Source: Anoplopoma fimbria (taxonomy: Eukaryota; Chordata; Actinopteri; Perciformes; Anoplopomatidae). Taken from it: 64,000 nucleotides of DNA. The translations under genes were made by a program, and so were the position numbers. The DNA lies in assembly GCF_027596085.1 (NCBI RefSeq), contig NC_072456.1, positions 27,356,669-27,420,668 on the forward strand, given 5' to 3'. Positions 32,346 to 43,333 of the stretch are shown here, piece after piece. The notes under the pieces were generated by a model, which saw only the letters and a program-made list of their open reading frames with translations, ran no database searches and had not been told where the DNA came from. How positions within the stretch are numbered: the first letter of the stretch is position 1; every line of letters begins with the position of its first letter.

Positions 32346-33243
32346 GTATTAACTCCCCCGGCGGGTTAAGTTTAAGCCGACCCTTCTCACAACAAAGATT
32401 AGCAGCTTTTGTCCGTTCAAGTTCGGCCCTTTTGTTGCGGCTCCATTACTCAAAGATGACGGCATACGGCGAGTCCCTCGTCCCTCTTTTGTTTCCCCCT
32501 CGGGGGCTTTGCAAAGGTTGCACTTCTGGTTGTGGACATTAGTTAGGCCACAGGAAGGGCTTTTAGGCCGTCACCTCTGGCCGATTCTGGCCCTGTCAGC
32601 TGCTGGGATTTAGTTAAAACACTCATTCAGCAAATGTGAATGAAGCCGGATTCAGATTGGAAAGTCTGCAGCAAAGATTGACCGACAGACAGAGAAGAAA
32701 AAACAGGAATCCTCACAGTTTCATGATAAAATATTACATCCAAATGTGCCAGAAAGGGTGTATTTTGGAGTCATGTAACAGCTGGCACCTCATGATTGTT
32801 TTAGTACTTAAATCTTTGTCACAGCACACATGTTGTACTGCAGCTTTTACCAGACACCCTGCATGCTTTTGTCTGGTGTTGGAGGAATGTTGTGCACAAA
32901 ATAATCCGACTGGGTTTCTTCATGTGAGGCAGACCGAGACCAGAAAGAGAAGCTGTCCACCCCCCTCAGATTTTAGACTGTACCCATAATAAAACAGCTA
33001 AACTACTCGTCTAGGATACATTAGATAAGTTGAGTCTAATTAATTTAACAACTCCTATAAATCTGTCCATCATGTTTTGATCGTTTGGTCTATAAAATGT
33101 GAGAAAATAGTCCATCAGTTACCCAGAGCCCAATATCACATATTGAAATAATTAGTTTTGTCTGACCAACAATCCAAAACCCAAATAAATTCAGTTCATT
33201 GTTATAAAAGACTTAGAAAACCAACAAATATTCACATTTTGCG

Positions 33244-36200
33244 GCACACTGTATCTATAATTGCCACACACTGTACCCTTAAATACCTTTAAATGCCACA
33301 CACTGTACCATTAAATGCAACACACTGTACCTTTAAATGCCACACACTGTACCTTTAAATGCCACACACTGTACCCTTAAATACCTTTAAATGCCACACA
33401 TTGTACAATAAAATACCTTTAAATGCCACACACTGTACCTTTAAATGCCACACTGTACCCTTAGATACCTTTAAATGCCACACACTGTACCTTTAAATGC
33501 CACACACTGTACCTTTAAATGCCACACACTGTACCCTTAAATACCTTTAAATGCCACACACTGTACCTTTAAATGCCACACACTGTACCCTTAGATACCT
33601 TTAAATGCCACACACTGTACCCTTACATACCTTTAAATTCCAGACACTGTACCCTTAAATGCCACACACTTTAAAAATGCCACACACTGTACCTTTAAAT
33701 GCCACACACTGTGCCCTTAAATACCTTTAAATGCCACACACTGTACCTTTAAATGCCACACACGTACCCTTAAATACCTTTAAATGCCACACACTGTACC
33801 CTTAAATGCCAAATGCACACACTGTACCCTTAGATACCTTTAAATGCCACACACTGTACCTTTAAATACCTTTAAATGCCACACACTGTACCTTTAAATG
33901 CCACACACTGTACCTTTAAATGCCAGACATTGTATCCTTAAATACCTTTAAATGTCACACACTGTACCTTTAAATGCCACACACTGTACCCTTAAATACC
34001 TTTAAATGCCACACACTGTACCTTTAAATACCTTTAATTGCCAGACACTGTACCCTTAAATGCCACACACTGTACCCTTAGTACCTTTAAATGCCACACA
34101 CTACCTTTAAATGCCTTTAAATGCCAGACATTGTACCCTTAAATACCTTTAAATGCCACACACTGTACCCTTAAATACCTTTAAATGCCACACACTGTAC
34201 CTTTAAATGCCACACACTGTACCCTTAGATACCTTTAAATGCCACACACTGTACCTTTAAATGCCACACACTGTACCCTTAAATACCTTTAAATGCCACA
34301 CACTGTACCTTTAAATGCCACACACTATACCTTTAAATGCCACACACTGTACCTTTAAATGCCACACACTGTACCTTTAAATGCCACACACTGTACCCTT
34401 AAATACCTTTAAATGCCACACACTGTACCTTTAAATGCCACACACTGTACCTTTAAATGCCACACACTGTACCTTTAAATACCTTTAAATGCCACACACT
34501 GTACCTTTAAATACCTTTAAATGCCACACACTGTACCTTTAAATGCCACACACTGTACCTTTAAATGCCACACACTGTACCTTTAAATACCTTTAAATGC
34601 CACACACTGTACCTTTAAATACCTTTAAATGCCACACACTGTACCCTTAAATACCTTTAAATGCCCTTTAAATGCCACACACTGTACCTTTAAATACCTT
34701 TAAATGCCACACACTGTACCTTTAAATGCCACACACTGTACCCTTAAATACCTTTAAATGTCACACACTGTACCTTTAAATACACTTTAAATACCTTTAC
34801 ACAGACTGTACCTTTAAATGTCACACACTGTACCTTTAAATGCCACACACTGTACCTTTAAATGCCTTTAAATGCCAGACATTGTACCCTTAAATACCTT
34901 TAAATGCCACACACTGTACCTTTAAATACCTTTAAATGCCACACACTGTAAATGCCACCTTTAAATACCTTTAAATGCCACACACTGTACCTTTAAATAC
35001 CTTTAAATGCCACACACTGTACCCTTAAATACCTTTAAATGCCACACACTGTACCTTTAAATGCCACACACTGTACCTTTAAATGCTGCACACTGTACCC
35101 TTAAATACCTTTAAATGCCACACACTGTACCCTTAAATACCTTTAAATGCCACACACTGTACCCTTAAATACCTTTAAATGCCACACACTGTACCTTTAA
35201 ATACCTTTAAATGCCAGACACTGTACCCTTAAATACCTTTAAATGCCACACACTGTACCTTTAAATGCCACACACTGTACCTTTAAATGTCACACACTGT
35301 ACCTTTAAATGCCACTGTACCTTTAAATGCCACACTGTACCCTTAAATACCTTTAAATGCCACACACTGTACCCTTAGATAAAATGCCACACACTGTACC
35401 TTTAAATGCCACACACTGTACCTTTAAATACCTTTAAATGCCACACACTGTACCTTTAAATGCCACACACTGTACCCTTAAATACCTTTAAATGCCACAC
35501 ACTGTACCTTTAAATGCCACACACTGTACCCTTAAATACCTTTAAATGCCACACACTGTACCTTTAAATGTCACACACTGTACCTTTAAATGCCACACAC
35601 TGTACCTTTAAATACCTTTAAATGCCACACACTGTACCTTTAAATGCCACACATTGTACCCTTAAATACCTTTAAATGCCACACACTGTACCTTTAAATC
35701 ACACACTGTACCTTTAAATGCCACACACTGTACCCTTAAATTTTAAATGCCACACTGTACCTTTAAATACCTTTAAATGTCACACATTGTACCCTTAAAT
35801 ACCTTTAAATGTCACACACTGTACCTTTAAATGCCACACACTGTACCTTTAAATGCCTTTAAATGCCACACACTGTACCCTTAAATACCTTTAAATGCCA
35901 CACACTGTACCCTTAAATACCTTTAAATGTCACACACTGTACCTTTAAATGCCACACATTGTACCCTTAAATACCTTTAAATGCCACACACTGTACCCTT
36001 AAATACCTTTAAATGTCACACACTGTACCTTTAAATACCTTTAAATGCCACACATTGTAAATACCTTTAAATGTCACACACTGTTTTAAATGCCACACAC
36101 TGTACCTTTAAATGCCACACACTGTACCTTTAAATACCTTTAAATGCCACACACTGTAAATACCTTTAAATGCCACACACTGTACCTTTAAATACCTTTA

Positions 36201-36440
36201 AATGCCACACACTGTACCTTTAAATGCCACACACTGTACCCTTAAATACCTTTAAATGCCACACACTGTACCCTTAAATACCTTTAAATGCCACACACTG
36301 TACCTTTAAATGCCACACACTGTAAATACCTTTAAATGCCACACACTGTACCTTTAAATACCTTTAAATGCCACACACTGTACCTTTAAATGCCACACAC
36401 TGTACCCTTAAATACCTTTAAATGCCACACATTGTACCAT
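33244..36440. repeat. about 3.2-kb minisatellite of 22-bp and 10-bp units upstream of nhs
   Basis: The main unit is CCTTTAAATGCCACACACTG plus TA (22 bp). It alternates irregularly with a 10-bp partial unit, CCTTTAAATA or CCCTTAAATA, giving 32-bp composites. On the order of one hundred 22-bp units are present, with variants such as TGTCACACAC, CCAGACA and TTGTACC. Every unit carries a TTTAAA or CTTAAA palindrome. No coding potential: stops occur in all frames. It ends about 385 bases before the nhs ATG. Confidence 0.97.
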
Positions 36441-36454
36441 TTAAAAACACTTTA

Positions 36455-36575
36455 AATTACTTTCCTCAGTTATTCTGAATGAACTCACTTCATTGTAAAC
36501 TTTATTGTATTCTACTTTATTGTATTCTTCAACATGTCCATCATTATCACTGTTCCTGGGGACTGTGAATCCTGA
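36455..36575. repeat. flank block B, copy 2
   Basis: TTTCCTCAGTTATTCTGAAT, GAACTCACTTCATTGTAAAC, AACATGTCCATCATTATCAC and GACTGTGAATCC match block B at 32020-32192, with an internal deletion and a small duplication. Confidence 0.8.
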
Positions 36576-36589
36576 TCCAGTCCAGCCCC

Positions 36590-36825
36590 GCACTCCACTC
36601 CACTCCGCGTTTCCCCGCCTCCTCTCTCCCCCTGTTTCCTGAACCCACCTCCAGAGCAGCGGAGCCTCAGAAGACCCGGCGGAGCGGCCAGGAGCGCACA
36701 GTCCGTGAGAGGAGGCTGGGATGGGGGTCACCAGCAGCTGAACCCCGCGGACCCGCACCAAGGGTCCGAGGAGGAGGGCAGAGAACCTGCTCACTCTTTT
36801 GGGTCACTTTAATTGGATTTAAACC
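36590..36825 (+). promoter_or_regulatory. nhs GC-rich promoter / 5' UTR region with one short upstream reading frame
   Basis: GC- and CpG-rich DNA begins abruptly after block B and runs through exon 1, as in a CpG-island promoter. A 7-codon upstream reading frame (ATG 36721, stop 36739-36741) precedes the main ATG. The transcription start is not determined. Confidence 0.5.
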
Positions 36826-37108
36826 ATGCCATTCTCCAAACGCGTGGTGCAGCCGCAGCGGCTCTGCAGGAGGACCACGGCGGAGGAGGAGGAGGCTGCT
36901 CCGCTGGAGGACCTGGGCTCCGTGAGCAGCGCGGCTCTGTCCCGGAGCCTCCTGCAGCTGTCGGACCTGGCCAGGCATGCATGCTCCGTGTTCCAGGAGC
37001 TGGAGGACGAGCTGGTGGCCGCCGGGCTGCGGGTCTGCGGGCTGCAGAGCCGGATCACTGGGATCCTGCAGGTCTGCGGCGGGCTGGACCCCAGACAGGA
37101 GGCAGTGC
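36826..37108 (+). CDS. nhs: nhs (Nance-Horan syndrome protein) coding exon 1, partial gene
   Basis: NHS proteins regulate actin remodelling and cell shape at the cell edge. Human NHS mutations cause Nance-Horan syndrome (cataract, dental anomalies). The N-terminal WAVE homology domain is begun by this exon. It encodes 94 codons plus one base: MPFSKRVVQPQRLCRR, a short acidic segment, then LSRSLLQLSDLARHACSVFQ and LDPRQEAV. Human NHS reads MPFAKRIVEPQWLCRQ and LRQLSDVARHACSLFQELE...LDPKQEAVP. The exon ends at GTGAGT (37109), and the split codon C| would form the conserved Pro. It lacks the long Pro/Ala insertion of human exon 1. Residue 12 is Arg, not Trp, as in the NHSL paralogues, but the rest favours NHS. 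Later exons are outside the window. It cannot be assigned to nhsa or nhsb. Confidence 0.92.
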
Positions 37109-37147
37109 GTGAGTACACAGGCTGGTTCTGGGTCTTATTGTGGGGGT

Positions 37148-37522
37148 GGGTCCCACGGAGGAGCTGCACCAGGGGGCTCCTTTCTTTAGACTTTACTGCA
37201 ACAAGTTATGCACAAAAGTTTTCTCAAGTTTTCTCTGTATTTGTTATTTAAATATTCCTTAAAAGTTGTTGGCTGGAAGTTCAGATCTGTTCCCACCTGA
37301 GGTCATTTTTTATTATTATTATTATTTTTTACTTAAACATAATATACTTATTATAGTCATTTGTTTTATTTCTGTGTCATAATAATAATAATAATAATAA
37401 TAATAGTAAAACATTGCATTATTATAGGAGCTTTTGAAAATGTACTCAAAGTCACTTTTAATGTTAAACACAGAAACATTAAAGTTACATTTATGTATAA
37501 GAAATGATGACATCATTATCTT
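37148..37522 (+). repeat. tandem duplication, unit 1, just inside nhs intron 1
   Basis: GGGTCCCACGGAGGAGCTGC through AAATGATGACATCATTATC. Unit 2 starts about 396 bases further (37544). Confidence 0.9.
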
Positions 37523-37543
37523 ATTATGGTGCATGCATGGAGG

Positions 37544-38262
37544 GGGTCCCACAGAGGAGCTGCACGAGGGGGCTCCTTTCTTTAAACTTTACTGCAACAA
37601 ATTATGCACAAAAGTTTTCTCACGTTTTCTCTGTATTTGTTATTTAAATATTCCTTAAAAGTTGTTGTTTTGTGGAAGTTTAGATGTGTTCCCAGGCTGA
37701 GGTCTGATCAACACCTGGAGCATTTTTTATTCTTTTTTACTTAAACATAATATACTTATTATAGTCATTTGTTTTATTTCTGTGTCATAATAATAATAAT
37801 AATAATAATTAAACTTTAATTAATAGTAAAACATTGCATTATTATAGGAGCTTTTGAAAATGTACTCTTTAATGTTAAACACAGAAACAATAAAATCAAT
37901 AACAATATAAACAAGGATATATTACATTATAACAGTAAAAAAACTAAAACATGCATAACTATCCTCACAGGTTGAAAGCAGATTTAAATGGTGATTTAAC
38001 ATTTGGCCACTCCCACATGGGATTACAGGACTCCACCATTTTTCATTCATATCAGAAGAACATATTACAGATTCTGAATATAACTTTAATAACAGTAGAG
38101 CCAGAGAAAAAAATGATAAAACATATAGATATGAATTCTCTTTTTTTGTTAGAAGTGTGACATGTTGCTCAACATCCTTCAAGAAAACAACAACAAATTT
38201 GTTTTTTTACAGTTAAAGTTACATTTATGTATAAGAAATGATGACATCATTATCAAATGTAT
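37544..38262 (+). repeat. tandem duplication, unit 2, interrupted by about 310 bases
   Basis: 37544-37890 repeats unit 1 with few changes. The end of the unit (GTTACATTTATGTATAAGAA) reappears at 38206-38262. The 37891-38205 segment has no counterpart in unit 1, so it is an insertion in unit 2 or a deletion from unit 1. Both units contain (ATA)n runs. Confidence 0.85.
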
Positions 38263-41200
38263 TTTAAAAAAATATATTTGTATACTTATTAACACCTTAC
38301 TTTTCTATAATAATATTAATAAGTCTTATAAGATATGATCAATGCCAGAATTTCTTGGCATCAGAACAAAACTGTTTCAAAATATTCATCACAGAAAGAG
38401 CAGCTTTTATTAGTCTTTTTTTGTAATTTCTGCATGTAATATTTGGCAGGTTAATATTTTTTATTATTATTTTTATTTTATTTCCATTTTTTTTATTAAT
38501 ATTTCAATATCTGTTGTCAACTCTCAGTAATATTAGAAAAACTCTTTTCTAACTCTTTTCCTGTTCTATAAAGTGTTTCAAACAAACATTTAAAACACTT
38601 TATTTTGAAGGACACCTTAACCTTTGGAAGCAGTTTACCTGTTTGAGAGTCTCTCGCTGGGAATTGCGTCAAAACATCCATATTTCTAGATCAATACTTG
38701 TCAATAGTTCATAGTCAATAGTACACGTGTTTTTTTTGTATTATTGATATGGATATGAGAATAAGTTGGACTCTGAAAACGTCTCAGTTTTGCTGCTGTT
38801 CTAGTTGGACTTGTTGGCCCACAGGTGAGAATTCATTACCCTGATAACACATGTGTGTGTGTGTGTGTGTGGGGGGGGTATTTATGTTTAAACTCTCCAG
38901 GAAGCACTTAGGGAACCTGTGCACCCCCTCCTCTACTCCCAGACCCCCCCATTGGACATATCACTGCTTTAGTTGAGGTTCAGCAAGTCCTTGCATGCCT
39001 CCCCCCCCCATCCCCAGACCCTGCTTCCTGTGGTCTGGGACTGGGTTTGTCCGCCTGCAGGTATTTATCAGAAACCAGGACCTGACCCCTCTTAGAGCTG
39101 ATTTAAACCTTGAGATGTCTGCAGAGTGTTTGTAGCTCTTGTTTTTTGGACAGATTTTCTGAATATTTCTTCACACACATTCCCAAAAAAGCTAAATATT
39201 TGCAGAAATGTCTGTAAAGCTCCGGACTCATCTCGGTGGTATCTGGATATCTGAGCCGCGGTGGTTTTGTGGTTTGATTCTGATCTGAGGAGACTCGTCT
39301 CTGAGCTGGGAGGCAGAACATTTGATCACAAGAGACATTCTATCTGGTTTCCTAACAGTTCATCAAAGTTAGATTTTTACTGCAGATCTCTGTTTCTAAT
39401 CAGGGAATCTACTTTAATGAAGAGAATCAGTGATGAGAAGGTTTTACAGCTGCAGCAGTGCTGACATTAGAGCCTTATTTTATGAATAAAGTTGAAAGAT
39501 ATGAGGAAAATATGTGATTAAATTGTTGAATATCACGATAACAATATCATTTACGATAAATAATCAGATGATTCATGGTAATTTGAGTATTCTGGTTTAA
39601 ATATAAATCACATTGCCTGTTAAAATAAAAACTTTCTTTTTTGAAAAAAGGGCTACATTAACAGTCAGAGTGTGATTTGTCCCACGTTTTCAAGGTACAG
39701 TGAACATGTTTGGTGCTCTTTACCAGATAACCCCCCCCCCCCCCCTCCCTTCAGCCTGGAAAAGCCTAATTACTCTTAATTGTGCTTTTGGTATGGATGT
39801 GTGTCAGTGCAGCCTTAAACAACAGAACCCCCCCCTCATCTGAATGACAATCAGTGTAAATGGATCAGTTCAAGGCACCGGGAGCTCAGCGGGGGGGGGA
39901 CGACTCGTCTCCACTGCTGCTGATTCATCCACCATGTTGGATTATGCATCGATATCGGACATTGACCCTATTGGTTTGGCATCACAAGTACTGTCCCTTT
40001 AAGACCGCCCTGCTGGAGAACCTTTGTTGTGTCATATTGTGCTAATATTTGTATATTTTTAAATACGTTGTGTGATGCTGACACATTTGGGTCAGAGTGG
40101 TTTTTTTTCTTTCACTTCTGCTCCATCCAGAGCCTTTTATTTTTTTATCAACACCACCAGCAGTACCAGAGTGGTGCTGAGAACACCGGCCGGTCCATAA
40201 ATATAGAAAACACTTCAGTGATGCTTCTACTGTTTGTGACTATTAATACACCACTGGAATAAAACTGAATAACACCAGAGATCCTGTTAGACAAACAGTA
40301 CGCTCTTTAAAATGAACTCACGGCTCGGATCATATCCAGGTTTTGAGTCACAGATCTAACTTTATATGACTTTCAGAGATGTCCCGATAATTCTAAATGT
40401 TCTCCTTGTATTCTGTTAAAGTCGTCAATAGTGGTTATTTGCATAAACACAAACACGATTCATCAGGAAATAAAGGATTGTACAACAGTTTGCAAGGCTG
40501 GAGCACAGATGCATGCACAAGAGAAAAGTTTTTGCAGAACTTTATAAACGAGGTTTCACTACGAGGGCAACACGACTGCGTTTTATGTTAAGACGAGTAT
40601 GAACGAATGCATTTAAACAAGAATATTAGTAGAGTTTTCATATTCATTAGCCATGTAAACAGCTTAGTGTGACAATGTAGTCAGTGATTCTAAAGGGATG
40701 AAAACATGAAGAAGTTGTCTGTTTAGTAATCTATTTATCCAAATCCATGGATTTCTATCTGATCCTCGGCCTCACACACAAACACACACTTGAACACACA
40801 CTTGAACACACACACACACCAGCAGCCTGGCATGTGTCGCTGTGTTTGGACAGCTCTCTCTGTGACACCCAATCAATGTCTGTGTTTGACGACCATCAGA
40901 GCTCCGTGGTGCCGTCCCACGTTAGAGCACTCTGCTGGGTTTTAGGTTACGCCGGCTCAGTGTGGTGGTGGTGGTAGTGGGGGGGTTCTGGTCTGAGAGC
41001 ACATGGCTGGAAGTTTACCACATTCCTTCAGCAGACCGCTCCAGAGACGGTCTCTCAATCCAAACAGAGGAAAAGTCTCACAGATCCTCTCAGTAGAACT
41101 CTAAACAGATCAAACGAGCAGCAATGCGGCTGTTTTTATTATCTGAACACGGCGTAGGATTTCAGCCTGATAACGTATGAACATGTTTTCATACAAATAA

Positions 41201-41384
41201 TTTACAAAATCATTTTAAAGATATTACAAGCATAACCCTTGTCATATTTCCTTGTGAACATCATGACGCATACATTTGTAATGACGCAGTGGGAAGCCAC
41301 AACATAGTTTGACATAGAGTTTTGTGCAGGTTACAGTTGGGCATCGTGCTGTAGTTTGATGTCGTGCTGCACGAGTTTGTTGGA

Positions 41385-41870
41385 CGTCATAACGAAGAGT
41401 TTGACGTCATTACTGATTGTCTGACTTCCTGACGCATAAGTTAGACGTCGTGACAAAGAGTTTAACGTCATGACAAAGAGTTAGATATCATGACATAGGA
41501 GTTAGATATCATGACATATGAGTATGACGTCATGACAAAGAGTTAGATATCATGACATAGGAGTATGACGTCATGACATATGAGTTAGATATCATGACAT
41601 AGGAGTTAGATATCATGACATAGGAGTTTGACATCATGAAAAAGAGTTTGACGTCATGACAAAAGATTTTACATCATGACGTATGAGTTGACGTCATGAC
41701 ATATGAGTTTGACATTTTGATAAAGAGTTTGACGTCATGAAATATGATTTTGACGTCATGACATACTAGTTTGACGTCTTGACGCATAAGTTTGACGTCT
41801 TGACAAAGAGTTCAGCGTCATGAAAAATAATTTGACGTCTGGACGCATGAGTTTGACGTTAGTTTGACGA
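41385..41870. repeat. about 20-bp minisatellite rich in CRE-like TGACGTCA sites
   Basis: Tandem units of the type GAGTTTGACGTCATGACATA, alternating with GAGTTAGATATCATGACATAG. Seven exact TGACGTCA palindromes are present, starting at 41402, 41525, 41566, 41649, 41689, 41730 and 41751; other units carry TGACGTCT, GACATCA or GATATCA. Confidence 0.9.
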
Positions 41871-43254
41871 AAATGGAAATATGAACCTCAGAGGAATAAA
41901 ATTCTGATGTATCGGACAAATTGGTGCCAGTTCTCAACTGGAAGCGGTTCTCAATTCCCATCACTAGTTCAACCCATCATGCTTTAGTGTTGCAAACTAT
42001 GTGCATAGTCTTATTACTTATTATTTTAGAGACTCTAAAGTAATAAGTGTTATTGTTATTTGAAGCATAAACCTTTAATAAACTGACAAAATGCAAAAGG
42101 TTTTATTTTCACATCATTTAGATAATTATGTGCATACACAGTCCTCTACACCAAGGGAAACTGTTTGGAAATGATCCCACATATTAAAAAAGCATCCAGG
42201 ATCAATATTTTATCTTTTATATAAACATTTATATTGCTGCTAGTAGAATTATCTTTGAACAAATGTGCACTGAAGCATTAATTAAGCAGCCGACTAATTG
42301 AGTTTGCTTTAAAATTCTAGTAGTGACTTAATGACCGTCACATCCAGTTTAAACTCAAACTACATGTTACGTAACATTTAATAAAAGACAAGCGCCTGCA
42401 GCGGTTAGAGTTCCTCACGCCGGTTCTTTAAAGAGCTTCAGGCTTCTACTGTTCTACTTTTCCGCTCGCTTAAACAAACCGCTCGAGTAAAACGGAGCGC
42501 CGTGTATTCAAGCTCTGCAGTTTACATCCTCCATGTTTCTTTATTCCACTTCCTGCAGCTCTGTGAGCCTCGTCCTATACTGGAATAAAAGTTCATCTCT
42601 GCTACTATAAACTACTATAAGCTCAGAGCAGGAGACCACATTTCATTGACTGTCCCTCCATTAGCGGGACTTTGATTCACTAAGCGAGGCGAGTCGATGC
42701 ACGCTGCATCCGAGGTCAATCAATGTCAGCGTTCAGCTTCAGATATGCAGAAATGAAAATGTTTTGGCAGCGTGTGAGGTCTAGTTTTATCAGTAGTGAT
42801 TCCACTTTTGTTTTTATTTCATTGGTTTATTTGGTAGAGACGATGCACAAGAGGCAAGAGGCTATTTTACATCTGTAGTCCCTGAACAGATGTTACAAAT
42901 TCACCCTAAAAAACTGAATATGAGATAAAAGAATTTTTTTAAAGTTATGGATCATTTATCCTTTTATAAGCATGCAGAAACAACAATAAAACAAGACAGA
43001 ATATTAGAGTAGAAACATCATTTAGGACACCCTAAACTACATTGTCAAGTACTATTAAGACATGCAACTCATAAACACAACCCATGCAAAGCAAAATAAT
43101 GAGGGATAATTATGTTAATAGAAACATGGACTAAAGACAAGATTATGCTGCATTCTTATGATGTGTTCAAACCAGCATCCAAGTGAATATTTGCATCGTG
43201 TAACTCGGGTAGTTTGGGTTCATTTGTGTTAATTTGCAAAAAAAGCCAAAATCG

Positions 43255-43333
43255 CCGAACTCGAGGCTTCAGTCCACAAACCAACGGGCGACGTCACCAT
43301 GACAACGTCCACTTCTTATACACAGTCTATGGT
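43255..43333 (-). mobile_element. terminal fragment of the 23448-23880 transposon family
   Basis: CACAAACCAACGGGCGACGT, AACGTCCACTTCTTATACAC and AGTCTATGG form the complement of the left end of the family. Confidence 0.7.

Noticed and set aside
33244..36440. A CRISPR-like array
   Set aside because: Units abut without unique spacers, and the context is vertebrate. It is a minisatellite.
36441..37169. Minus-strand reading frames over nhs exon 1 and its promoter
   Set aside because: They are shadows of the GC-rich nhs exon and UTR, and have no recognisable protein family.
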